From Phaeodactylibacter luteus (GTDB taxonomy: Bacteria; Bacteroidota; Bacteroidia; Chitinophagales; Saprospiraceae): a DNA stretch of 64,000 nucleotides. Location of the stretch: NCBI RefSeq assembly GCF_007993045.1, contig NZ_VOOR01000018.1, positions 45,933 to 109,932 on the forward strand, read 5' to 3'. The notes beneath the pieces were generated by a model. That model saw only the letters and a list, made by a program, of their open reading frames with translations, was not told where the DNA came from and did not search any database. Below, piece after piece: positions 16,479 to 24,749 of the stretch. Within the stretch, counting starts at the first letter, position 1. Every line of letters starts with the position of its first letter. The position numbers were made by a program, and so were the translations under genes.

Positions 16479-18791
16479 TTATTGTTCCTCGTACTTGCCA
16501 TCTTTTTTCAAAGGGGCAGACAGTTTTTGCGAAGGTGCAATCTGTAGGCGCGGGCTAACTTTTTTCTTATCTGATTTCATGGACTGCTCTGCCCGGTTGA
16601 TGACCGTTTTCTCCGGCTCAAGGCTGTCTTCCAAAAAGTCGGTCATCTTTTGATAGAGGTGCAGGCGGGCATTATCCCCATAAATGCCATGATTGCGGTT
16701 GGGGTAGAAGTAGGTGTCAAACTGCTTATTGGCAGCAATAAGCGCATTGGCCATTTCAGCCGTGTGCTGGAAGTGGACGTTGTCATCCCCAAGGCCATGT
16801 ACCAGCAGGTAATCGCCTTTGAGGCGGTCCGCAAAATATACCGGAGAGTTGTCCCGGTAGCCTGCTTCATTCTCCTTATAAGTCTGCATGTACCGCTCAG
16901 TATAGATGGTATCATACCATTTCCAATTGGTGACCGGGGCTACAGCAATCGCTGCCTTGAACACCTCATTGCCTTTGAGCAGGCACAGGGAAGACATATA
17001 GCCGCCATAGCTCCAGCCAAAGATGGCTATACGGCTCTCATCGGTATAAGGCAAGCCGCCTAGATAGCGGGCCGCCTCGATCTGATCTATGGTCTCGTAA
17101 TGGCCGAGCTGCTTGTAGGTCATCTTTTTGAATTCCTCCCCCCGGCCGCCTGTGCCGCGGTTGTCTACACAAGCCACGATATAACCCTGCTGCGCCAGCA
17201 TTTGGAACCACCAGTAATTGCTGCCTTTCCAGCTGTCCGTGACTTGTTGGCTGCCAGGCCCGCCGTAGAGGTACATAAACACAGGGTATTTCCGGTTGGC
17301 GCGGAAGTCAGTAGGCTTGATCATCCAGCCATTCAGTGCTACCTTGTCTTTGGTCGTGAAAGAGAAAAACTCAACCGGCTGTGTGCCGTACTCTACCTGT
17401 TTGCCCTTGAGGCTCTTGTTCTCTTCAATGGTGCGCAAGCGCCGGCCTTTCTGGTCAAAAACAGTATAAGTGGTGGGCGTATTGGCCGTAGAGAAGGAGG
17501 CTACGTAGTAATCGTAGGTACTGCTGAACTGCGCACTGTTCCAGCCAGAAGCGCCAGCAATAATGATTTTGTCTTCCCCGTCTAGCCCAATGCTATAGAC
17601 CTGACGCTCCATAGGCGATTTCTCGGCCGCCTGATAGTATACCCGGCCATTGGCTTCGTCCACCCCATAGAGGGTGCTCACTTCCCATTTGCCCTTGGTG
17701 ATCTGACGGAGCGCCTTGCCCTTCATGTTGTAGAGGTAAATGTGGTGCCAGCCGTCTTTTTCGCTGCTCCAGATAAAGCGCTTGCCATCCTTGAGGAAAG
17801 TGAGGTTGTCCAGTACGCTTTCCGCAATGTAGTATTGGTTTTTCTCCTCCAAGAGCAGCTTTGTCTGCCCATTTTTGGCATTGGCCAGCAACAGCTCCAA
17901 GTGGTTTTGATGACGGTTCATGCGGTATACGCACAGCTCATCTGAGCTGGCCGTCCATTTGATGCGGGGCACATACTCCTTGGCAGAGCCCAAGTCCACT
18001 TTAACCGGCTCGCCGCCTTGAGTGCTGTAAATGAAAACATCAACCTCGGCATTGTCCTCCCCTACCTTGGGGTATTTAAAGGTGACATACTCCGGGTACA
18101 TCTCATCGTGGTAATTGGTCATCGTGAACTCCTTCACCTCGCTCTCGTCAAAACGGTAGTACGCCAGGCGATCCCCGTTGGGCGACCAGAAAAAGGCCTT
18201 GGCAAAGCCAAATTCCTCCTCGTATACCCAGTCGGTGGCACCATAAATGATTTGATTGTGCTGCCCGTCCTGTGTAATCTGCACGATGCTCCCGCTTTCG
18301 AGGTCTTTGTAGTACAAGTTGTTTTGGTAGACAAAGGCTACTTTATCACCCTGAGGGTTCAGGTCGGCATAGCTGTGCTTGCCTTCCGTGAAAACGGTCT
18401 GCAGCGTTTTGGCCTCCCGGTCATAGATGAAATAGTTGGCCCGGTAGGAGCGCCGGTAGATAGATTCTGTGCCAGATCTGACCACGATCTTCGACTCGTC
18501 GGCACTGAATTCGTACCCATCGATCTTGCCAGTGAAATCTTCGTTGCCACGCACCGTTGCAGGGTCGAAAATGGTCGCGACCTGCTCGCCTGAGGTGATG
18601 TCATACTGCAAGATTTTGTCATCTTCCAGGCGGGTGTAATGCTTGCCGTCCTGCAAGAAATTGAAGCCCGGCACTGATTTGGCATAGAATTCATAGTTCT
18701 TCCAGATGCCTTCAAGCGTAATGTCTTTTTGAGCGTTCACGGTGGCTAGGCTCAGCAGGGCAAGCCCTAGGAATACAGTTATTTTTCTCAT
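16479..18791 (-). CDS. S9 family dipeptidyl peptidase IV-type serine protease
   Basis: 770 residues, starting at MRKITVFLGLALLSLATVNAQ, which gives a clean signal peptide. An N-terminal beta-propeller carries the DPP-IV hallmark DWVYEEEF, whose glutamates bind the substrate N-terminus. The C-terminal alpha/beta-hydrolase domain has Ser594 in GWSYGGY, Asp670 in GLGDDNVHF and His701 in NRNHG. Expected to cut dipeptides (Xaa-Pro/Ala) from peptides in the periplasm or at the outer membrane, feeding peptide uptake. It carries a Lys/Ser/Pro-rich tail of about 45 residues after the hydrolase fold (after FLEDS) that the usual family lacks. Followed downstream by a hairpin at 16424-16454. Confidence 0.92.
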   Translation of the reverse strand: MRKITVFLGLALLSLATVNAQKDITLEGIWKNYEFYAKSVPGFNFLQDGKHYTRLEDDKILQYDITSGEQVATIFDPATVRGNEDFTGKIDGYEFSADESKIVVRSGTESIYRRSYRANYFIYDREAKTLQTVFTEGKHSYADLNPQGDKVAFVYQNNLYYKDLESGSIVQITQDGQHNQIIYGATDWVYEEEFGFAKAFFWSPNGDRLAYYRFDESEVKEFTMTNYHDEMYPEYVTFKYPKVGEDNAEVDVFIYSTQGGEPVKVDLGSAKEYVPRIKWTASSDELCVYRMNRHQNHLELLLANAKNGQTKLLLEEKNQYYIAESVLDNLTFLKDGKRFIWSSEKDGWHHIYLYNMKGKALRQITKGKWEVSTLYGVDEANGRVYYQAAEKSPMERQVYSIGLDGEDKIIIAGASGWNSAQFSSTYDYYVASFSTANTPTTYTVFDQKGRRLRTIEENKSLKGKQVEYGTQPVEFFSFTTKDKVALNGWMIKPTDFRANRKYPVFMYLYGGPGSQQVTDSWKGSNYWWFQMLAQQGYIVACVDNRGTGGRGEEFKKMTYKQLGHYETIDQIEAARYLGGLPYTDESRIAIFGWSYGGYMSSLCLLKGNEVFKAAIAVAPVTNWKWYDTIYTERYMQTYKENEAGYRDNSPVYFADRLKGDYLLVHGLGDDNVHFQHTAEMANALIAANKQFDTYFYPNRNHGIYGDNARLHLYQKMTDFLEDSLEPEKTVINRAEQSMKSDKKKVSPRLQIAPSQKLSAPLKKDGKYEEQ

Positions 18792-18903
18792 ATCGGGATC
18801 AATTGGATTTGGAACTCGAAAATAGGCAATTAATAGCAAGGGGCAGCGCTGCCAGCCAGGGCTATGCCCAAATTAGCAAGGACGGAAACCTTTGCCGGCT
18901 CTT

Positions 18904-19173
18904 TTAACCCTGCTTGCGCAGCACCGCTTGCACTTTTATCGCAAAGATGACCGCAGCCAGGGAAGCGGTTATGCCATTGGCGGCCATCAGGGGCACATCT
19001 CCGATGCCGTAGCCATACGCGAACCAGCACAGCGTGCCAGCCAGCAACATGGAAAAGGTAGCCAGCGAGAGGTCTTCCGCCGAGCCGGTCCGTATGGTTT
19101 TGACCGCCTGAGGGATAAAGGCTGCAGTGGTTAGTGCTGCCGCTACAAAACCTAGAATAGAAAGGTATGTCAT
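18904..19173 (-). CDS. SemiSWEET-type sugar transporter
   Basis: 89 residues making three transmembrane helices, the size of bacterial SemiSWEETs, which work as dimers and move sugars across the inner membrane by facilitated diffusion. The family PQ motif is present in the first helix (AFIPQAVKTIRTGSAEDLSL), and the third helix contains AANGITASLAAVIFA with the conserved Asn. Stands alone on the minus strand between the S9 peptidase and the XRE regulator. The sugar cannot be read from the sequence. Confidence 0.88.
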   Translation of the reverse strand: MTYLSILGFVAAALTTAAFIPQAVKTIRTGSAEDLSLATFSMLLAGTLCWFAYGYGIGDVPLMAANGITASLAAVIFAIKVQAVLRKQG

Positions 19174-19248
19174 ATAGAAATGTTTGAGCAGCCCTGCGGT
19201 TTAGGGTAAGGGCGGCAGTGCATTTGGCCAAAAAGCGGGCCCAGCTTG

Positions 19249-20742
19249 TTATTGGGAGGCCTCCAGCTTGGAAAGGCAATCCTGAATATTGCGCATGGCC
19301 TCCCGCCGGTTGACTACGGCGGGCGCCGCTGCTCTTTCCTCGCAGTCCCGTACCGCACAACGCTCACAAGTTTTATTGACTTCTCGGCGCTGTATAGCGG
19401 GGTCATCAAAGAAAGCAATGCGTGCTTTGGCTTCCGGCGTAGCCAAGATGCCTATCGTCACGCTAACGTTGAGGTTGGGCGTAGGGTAGGCCGGGCGGGC
19501 AATCGTCAGGCAGAGGTATTCGTCTTCTGTGCCCAGATAGCGGGAACGCTGCGCCCTTACGATATTGTCCACATATTTACCTTCCTGTTGCATGTGGTGG
19601 AGGTCCTTGAGCAAGGAAAGGGCCACCCAACGGCGGCAGTAATGCTCGTATAAGCCATTGCCGTGGGGGTGGTGCCGCTTGCTCAGGTGCAGCTCCTTGT
19701 CAATTTCGAAAATATCCTCTTCCGGGCTGTGCGTAAAGCGCAGGAAGAACATCTTGCTCATCTCGAAAAAACGGGGCAGGATATTGGTCAGGCGGTGGTA
19801 GAACATCTCAGGGGTAGCTTCGTACCGCTTCATAATGCTCAGGAAAGCCTCTCCGTCCCATTTGGGCCGGCTGAAAAAGCGGTTCAGATCGGCTATGAAG
19901 GGGTCGTGCGGGATGTGCAGCGCTACAGAAAAGTAAATGGCTTTGGAATGGTTGATGACCTCCTCGAATACCCTGCCTTTCAGCAGGGAAGAAGTGCTGG
20001 CCCGCTCTTTGAGCTGCAAGAACTCAAACCCCAGCTCCTTGCCGTACTGAAAGGCGCGCTGCATAGGCGTTAGGCTGCGGTTGAGCAGCAGTTTCTTATC
20101 CTTGGCCAAAAAAACAGACCGCAGCTTTTGCAGCTCGGGGTAGGCGTTCAGCCCTCCGTCTTCTATGGTATACCCAAAACGGGACTCCAAGATGTTCCTC
20201 AGTACAGCCTCCGGCACCGGCCGGCCCTGCGGGATCTCATACAGCTGCGAAAAGCGGCTGACCGCCTCCTCAAGGTCTTCGAAGTAGTTGTTGTTGAGCT
20301 CTAGGTAGGCCCGCAGGGCGCCAAAGTAGAAGTTCTCCTCCTTCAGCGCATAATTGCGGGACAGTTCGAGCAGAGTGGAGATGAACGCGCCTACCCGTAC
20401 AGGGGCGTTGGCGATGATCTCCGCTACTTTGGACAGCTCTATGCCGAAGAGGTCAAGGGGCAGCTCATTGAGGAAATTGGACTGCAGCAGCTCTCCCACC
20501 GGGGCCATGTTCTGGCTCAGCTCCAGGGAGGTCAGCTCTTCGGGCGTCACGCCCAGGGCCGCTGCGAGGGGCTCAATTTTGTTGCCGCGGGGGTATTTTT
20601 TCCCCTTCTCAATCTCATTGAGGTAAGAAACGGAAAGCCGGGCTTTCTGCGATAGGTCTGCAAAGGATAGCCCTAGAGATTGTCTCAACTGTTTGACTTT
20701 CAGGCCAAAAAGTATTCGCTCGTTTTGTGTTTTTGTACTCAT
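19249..20742 (-). CDS. XRE-family regulator of the short-chain acyl-CoA (ScfR/RamB-like) type
   Basis: 497 residues from MSTKTQNERILFG. The N-terminal Cro/C1 HTH (about 10-65) contains LRQSLGLSFADLSQKARLSVSYLNEIEKGKKYPR. The long middle region includes an IrrE/ImmA-like stretch (about 165-300). The C-terminus holds a four-cysteine metal site, CERCAVRDCEER, typical of short-chain fatty acyl-CoA regulators. These control glyoxylate-cycle or propionate/acetate genes in other bacteria, so sensing of an acyl-CoA is inferred; no such enzyme gene is nearby. The promoter contains a perfect palindrome and ends 6 nt before the ATG, so the mRNA may be leaderless and the gene autoregulated. Confidence 0.82.
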   Translation of the reverse strand: MSTKTQNERILFGLKVKQLRQSLGLSFADLSQKARLSVSYLNEIEKGKKYPRGNKIEPLAAALGVTPEELTSLELSQNMAPVGELLQSNFLNELPLDLFGIELSKVAEIIANAPVRVGAFISTLLELSRNYALKEENFYFGALRAYLELNNNYFEDLEEAVSRFSQLYEIPQGRPVPEAVLRNILESRFGYTIEDGGLNAYPELQKLRSVFLAKDKKLLLNRSLTPMQRAFQYGKELGFEFLQLKERASTSSLLKGRVFEEVINHSKAIYFSVALHIPHDPFIADLNRFFSRPKWDGEAFLSIMKRYEATPEMFYHRLTNILPRFFEMSKMFFLRFTHSPEEDIFEIDKELHLSKRHHPHGNGLYEHYCRRWVALSLLKDLHHMQQEGKYVDNIVRAQRSRYLGTEDEYLCLTIARPAYPTPNLNVSVTIGILATPEAKARIAFFDDPAIQRREVNKTCERCAVRDCEERAAAPAVVNRREAMRNIQDCLSKLEASQ

Positions 20743-20748
20743 AGAATT

Positions 20749-20780
20749 CAAAAATAACAGAATTTAGCGAAATTTCGCAA
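20749..20780 (-). promoter_or_regulatory. Promoter and palindromic operator of the XRE regulator
   Basis: On the minus strand TTG (20778-20780), a 21-nt spacer and TATTTTTG (20749-20756) match the Bacteroidota promoter TTG-N19-21-TAnnTTTG. A perfect 12-bp palindrome, GCGAAATTTCGC (20767-20778), fills the spacer and touches the -33 box, a position suited to repression. The -7 box ends 6 nt before the start codon. Confidence 0.7.
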
Positions 20781-20810
20781 GTGTATTAAGCCGGCATGAG
20801 TTGGTGCCTC

Positions 20811-20841
20811 AGGCTGGTACAGGGAAAATTTGCTATTTTTG
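20811..20841 (+). promoter_or_regulatory. Promoter of the LysM lytic transglycosylase gene
   Basis: TTG (20811-20813), a 20-nt spacer and TATTTTTG (20834-20841) fit the Bacteroidota vegetative promoter. Transcription would begin near 20848, about 110 nt before the chosen ATG at 20960. Confidence 0.65.
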
Positions 20842-20959
20842 TGCCCATGCTGCAGCCAGTTGAACAGCAAATAGCAATTGATTAACAACTGTTTAGGCTG
20901 TAGCCAAAGCATTCGGGCGCTCATTGCCCGGGATGTTTCCAGGAAGCAAAGTCTACCCT

Positions 20960-22372
20960 ATGGATAGCCAGTATACCCCAATGCCATTGTTTTTGCTGCT
21001 CATGTTGTTGCTCGCCACCGGGCTGAATGCCACTTTAGCTGCAGCTACGCCAGCCCCGGAATACAACGAAGAAGAAGTGATCAGCCGCCTGCAAGAGATC
21101 GAAGACCCGCTCTTTGAGCTGAAGTACAATAGCGTGGTGGGCGGGTACATACGTGGGTACCTATACCGCAACAGCCGTCATAAGGCGCAGCTTGTCACGG
21201 GCCGCGCGCTACTGTATTTTCCGATCATGGAAAAGTACCTGGCAGAACAGGGGGTGCCCGAAAAGCTGAAGTACCTGTCTGTCGTGGAGTCTGCCCTCAA
21301 CCCACATGCGGTCTCCCGGGTCGGTGCGGTAGGGCTTTGGCAGTTTATGCCGGGCACCGGCCAAGACTACGGCTTGGCCATCAATGATTATGTAGACGAG
21401 CGCAAAGACCCGCACAAATCTACGCAGGCTGCAATCGCCTACCTCAAGAAGGCTTACGATAAGTACGGAGATTGGGCCCTCGCCCTTGCCGCTTACAACG
21501 GGGGCTCGGGGCGTGTGGCGCGGGCCATCAAACGGGGGCGTAGCAAAGACTTTTGGAAAATCCGCCGCTATATGCCGCGGGAGACCCGCAATTATGTGCC
21601 AGCTTACATCGGGGCTACCTACCTCATGGAGTATTACAAAGCCTATGGGGTTCAGCCAGCCTATCCTGAGCTCGATTTACAGATTACGGGTTCTGTTAAA
21701 GTGTATGACGCCATCAGCTTTTACCGTGTTGCGCAATTGACAGGGCTTTCCCTAGATTATATCCGCAAGCTCAACCCTTCTTACAAAAGAGACCTGCTGC
21801 CCCGCAACGAGGAGGGCAATTTCCTCATTTTGCCCAAACGCGTACTGCAGGCCGTAACCGATTACCTTGAGGCGCAGCGCCCCGATCATCTTGCCGATGC
21901 CTTCTTTGCAGAAGACCGAGTGGAGGCAGCGCCTCCTGCTCCGGAGCAGTACCAACAGACTTCTTATTATGTCTCTGGAACAGAGACCCTCCCCGAAGTA
22001 GCTAAAAAGCTGAACTGCTCTGTCCATCAGCTGGCTGCCTGGAATCAACTCCAATCGGATTCGCTTTGGGCGGGCCAGGAGCTTCTGGTCTTTTTCCCCC
22101 GCGAAATCCGCCGCTTCCAGCCTATGTCGCCTATGCCGCCCCTCCCTGATATCCGCCGGCTGCCTGTGCCAAAAGGGCCGCTGCGGCCGCTCTGCCCTTC
22201 ACCTGCAGCGCTCCCGGTAGTGGGCAAATGGTATTATACCCTGCGAAACCGGCAAACGGTGGCGGACTTGTCTCAGCAGCTGCCATTTCTTGATCCAGAT
22301 GCTGTTGCCCGCCTCAATGGGGTAGAACAGGGCGACAAACTGCCCCGGGGCACACTGCTCCGGCTGAACTAA
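20960..22372 (+). CDS. MltD-like membrane-bound lytic transglycosylase with LysM repeats
   Basis: 470 residues from MDSQYTPMPLFLLLMLLLATG, which gives a good signal peptide; an upstream ATG at 20933 is possible. The SLT catalytic domain (about 95-235) has the catalytic glutamate in VVESALNPHAVS, then GAVGLWQFMPGTG and the ALAAYNGGSGRV motif. Two LysM-like segments (about 330-380 and 420-470) would bind glycan strands. It cleaves the MurNAc-GlcNAc bond of peptidoglycan to leave anhydro-ends. The stop overlaps the stop of the convergent gene by 4 nt. One of three SLT paralogs in the window. Confidence 0.9.
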   Translation: MDSQYTPMPLFLLLMLLLATGLNATLAAATPAPEYNEEEVISRLQEIEDPLFELKYNSVVGGYIRGYLYRNSRHKAQLVTGRALLYFPIMEKYLAEQGVPEKLKYLSVVESALNPHAVSRVGAVGLWQFMPGTGQDYGLAINDYVDERKDPHKSTQAAIAYLKKAYDKYGDWALALAAYNGGSGRVARAIKRGRSKDFWKIRRYMPRETRNYVPAYIGATYLMEYYKAYGVQPAYPELDLQITGSVKVYDAISFYRVAQLTGLSLDYIRKLNPSYKRDLLPRNEEGNFLILPKRVLQAVTDYLEAQRPDHLADAFFAEDRVEAAPPAPEQYQQTSYYVSGTETLPEVAKKLNCSVHQLAAWNQLQSDSLWAGQELLVFFPREIRRFQPMSPMPPLPDIRRLPVPKGPLRPLCPSPAALPVVGKWYYTLRNRQTVADLSQQLPFLDPDAVARLNGVEQGDKLPRGTLLRLN

Positions 22373-23532
22373 CGCCTTACAGGCAGCTCCTGCAACCATT
22401 TTATACCTTCCTTGGTAAGGTCAACGCCTGCTTTGTTGCAAAGCAGCACAACAGCCTGCCCATTATCGGGGTCGAAGCCAGCAAATGCACTGAATGCTTC
22501 GGTGCCACCGTTCATCCAAATAATCTCCCTTGCCTTCGGCCCGGCGAGGTAGCTGGACAGCCAGCCATAAGTGCCGGTGGTCGGGTATGCAAACCCTGGA
22601 AAATTCGCATCTACCCTGGGCTGCCGGCTTTCGAGCAGGATGCTTTCCCAAGGGTGGCTTTCTGAGTTGAGGTAAGCATAGAGCAGTTGGGCTAGGTCTG
22701 TTGTGGTAGATTTCAGCCCGGCGGCAGGCCCCATGATAGGCAGCGTCGCTGGCTCAGTGCTCATAAACCGGGTGCGCTGTTCCGGATTGAGCTCCAGCTG
22801 TGTATCTGCCAGCCCAAGCGGGCCCGCAACTTCGGTTTCCAGCAGGTAGGCAAACGGTTGGCCTTCGGCTATAGCCAGGCTGTGCCCGAGCACTGCCATG
22901 CCAGCATTGGAAAAATGCCAGGCTGTGCCAGGCTCGTTTTTGTAACAGCTCTGTGTAAGGCCGGCTAGCAAGGCCGGGTAGGCCGCAGCTGCTGAAGGGG
23001 GCTGAGAAACTGTAGTAGCATACTGTGCGCCCGGGTGCCAGTCGTAGTGGCCCAGGCCAGCGTTGGGCAGGCCAGAGGTGTGGGCTGCGAGCTCACAAAA
23101 AGTTGGAGTGCGCCCTGCCCGGGCCAGGTCTGGCGAACAGCTCATCATAAGCCGTGGCGGGGTGCCGGGCAATACCATTTCTGTGCACCGCGCTGGCTGA
23201 AAAGGGGGCGGGCAAAGGCTGTCGGGGAGGTAGTCCGTAAGTGGCTGGCCGGGGGCTATCCTGCCCTTTTCTGAAAGGCGGAGCATGAGCAGAGCCGTGA
23301 AGGGCCCGGTAAGCGCCCCCAGCTCGTAAATGCTCTTTTCATTCGCTGCTGGAGCTCTGCCTCGACGGGGCTGTGCATTGAAGTAGCTGATTTTTCCATC
23401 TTGAATGACCGCAGCAGAAAAGGCCGTGCGGGAGTGTGCTTTGGACAAAGCGCCTAGCTGCGCGGTAAAGTCAGGCTGTCCTGTAGCGTTCAGCCCAAGG
23501 AGGAGTAGAGGAAAGAAGAGGTAGTTTTTCAT
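22369..23532 (-). CDS. Class C beta-lactamase-fold protein lacking catalytic residues (predicted pseudoenzyme)
   Basis: 387 residues from MKNYLFFPLLLLGLNATGQ (signal peptide). The fold is recognisable from IYELGALTGPFTALLMLRLSEKGRI, GTAWHFSNAGMAVLGHSL and GGTEAFSAFAGFDPDNG, which align with serine beta-lactamase/penicillin-binding class C motifs. In functional relatives these read G-S-x-x-K, Y-S-N and H-T-G-G. Here they read G-A-L-T-G, F-S-N and M-N-G-G, so the nucleophilic Ser, the general-base Lys, the Tyr and the third-motif residues are all replaced. The reading frame is intact, which argues for a retained non-enzymatic role such as peptidoglycan binding. Four-nt convergent overlap with the transglycosylase gene. 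Confidence 0.75.
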   Translation of the reverse strand: MKNYLFFPLLLLGLNATGQPDFTAQLGALSKAHSRTAFSAAVIQDGKISYFNAQPRRGRAPAANEKSIYELGALTGPFTALLMLRLSEKGRIAPGQPLTDYLPDSLCPPPFQPARCTEMVLPGTPPRLMMSCSPDLARAGRTPTFCELAAHTSGLPNAGLGHYDWHPGAQYATTVSQPPSAAAAYPALLAGLTQSCYKNEPGTAWHFSNAGMAVLGHSLAIAEGQPFAYLLETEVAGPLGLADTQLELNPEQRTRFMSTEPATLPIMGPAAGLKSTTTDLAQLLYAYLNSESHPWESILLESRQPRVDANFPGFAYPTTGTYGWLSSYLAGPKAREIIWMNGGTEAFSAFAGFDPDNGQAVVLLCNKAGVDLTKEGIKWLQELPVRR

Positions 23533-23586
23533 AGTTAGGGTAGTTTTTCCGCCCGTAGGGCATGGGGGCGTGGGGGGAAAGTTCAC

Positions 23587-23594
23587 TATCTTTG
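23587..23594 (+). promoter_or_regulatory. Likely -7 box of the K+ channel gene
   Basis: TATCTTTG matches TAnnTTTG and lies 75 nt before the ATG at 23670. No convincing TTG is found 19-21 nt upstream, so this is a weak call. Confidence 0.35.
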
Positions 23595-23669
23595 GTTAGG
23601 AAAATAAGGCATATCGTTTATGCCCTGCACTGATGGTGCTCAGCCAGTGTTTTGAAAAAAGTCAGCCCA

Positions 23670-24749
23670 ATGTGGAAACGCTTTCAGCTCAGCCGTTTCA
23701 ATCTGTACCAAGTTCCCTCTTCCTTCCTCAGCCTTAGGGTGGCAGCCGGGCTATTGGTAGGGGAGCTGGTGCTCAGTGTGCTGGGCTATATGTACATCGA
23801 GTCTTACAGCCTGGCTGATGCGTTTTACATGACGATGATTACGATCTCCACGGTCGGTTTTACGGAAGTGCAGCCCTTGAGCACAGCCGGCCGCCTGTTT
23901 ACGTCCTTCATCATCCTACTGAATATCGGCATCTTTGCTTATGCCCTGGCGGTGTTCACCTACTACGTCATACAGGGTGAAATTTTTAAGACTATGCACA
24001 CCAATCATATCAATACCTCCATTCAGAAACTGAGCCAGCATGTGATTTTGTGCGGTTATGGCAAGTACGGGCGGGAAATAGCCGAGCACTTTACCAAGCA
24101 CGAGGTGCCCTTTGTGGTCATTGACCAAGACGACGGCAAAATCGAGGAGCTGCAGAAGAGCGCCGACCGCATTCTTTACCTGCACGATGATGCCACCCAC
24201 GATGAGGTGCTGCTTAAGGCCAACATCAACGAAGCGGCAGCACTGATCTCTGCGCTGCCAGATGATTCCGATAATGTGTTCGTGGTCCTTTCTGCCCGTC
24301 AGCTCAGCCCTGCGCTCAATATCATATCCCGGGCCAAGGATTTCCGGTCGCAAAAAAAATTGCTGATGGCTGGGGCCAACCACGTGGTCATGCCCGAACA
24401 GATCGGCGGGTTTTACATGGCCACCCTAATCAGCAAGCCTGGGGCGGTGGAGTTCTTTTCTTTTATCACGAATGAGTACCGCTCTGACATTGGTTTTGAG
24501 GAGGTCGATTATGAAGACTTGCCGCTGCACTGCCGGGGCAAGTCTCTGAGGGAGCTCCACTTGAGGCGGCAGACTGGGAGCAATATCATTGGGTACAAAG
24601 CACCGGATGGGCATTACGAGGTGAACCCTGCCCCAGATACCATACTGCAGCCGGGCGCGAGCTTTATCGTTTTGGGCAACAAACAACAGCTGCAGTCACT
24701 GCTACGCTACTTACAAGAATTGAAAGCAGGGCGGGCATTGCCGGGCTAA
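23670..24749 (+). CDS. Potassium channel with RCK (TrkA-N/TrkA-C) gating domain
   Basis: 359 residues from MWKRFQLSRF; a TTG 18 nt upstream is an alternative start. Two transmembrane helices flank a pore loop whose filter reads TISTVGFTEVQPLS. A cytoplasmic RCK domain follows with the Rossmann motif HVILCGYGKYGREIAEHF (about 125-142) and a TrkA-C-like end (SFIVLGNKQQLQSLL). It would pass K+ across the inner membrane under control of a nucleotide or Ca2+ bound by the RCK ring. The usual second filter glycine (TVGYG/TVGFG) is Thr here. The stop overlaps that of the convergent cyclase gene by 4 nt. Confidence 0.87.
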   Translation: MWKRFQLSRFNLYQVPSSFLSLRVAAGLLVGELVLSVLGYMYIESYSLADAFYMTMITISTVGFTEVQPLSTAGRLFTSFIILLNIGIFAYALAVFTYYVIQGEIFKTMHTNHINTSIQKLSQHVILCGYGKYGREIAEHFTKHEVPFVVIDQDDGKIEELQKSADRILYLHDDATHDEVLLKANINEAAALISALPDDSDNVFVVLSARQLSPALNIISRAKDFRSQKKLLMAGANHVVMPEQIGGFYMATLISKPGAVEFFSFITNEYRSDIGFEEVDYEDLPLHCRGKSLRELHLRRQTGSNIIGYKAPDGHYEVNPAPDTILQPGASFIVLGNKQQLQSLLRYLQELKAGRALPG

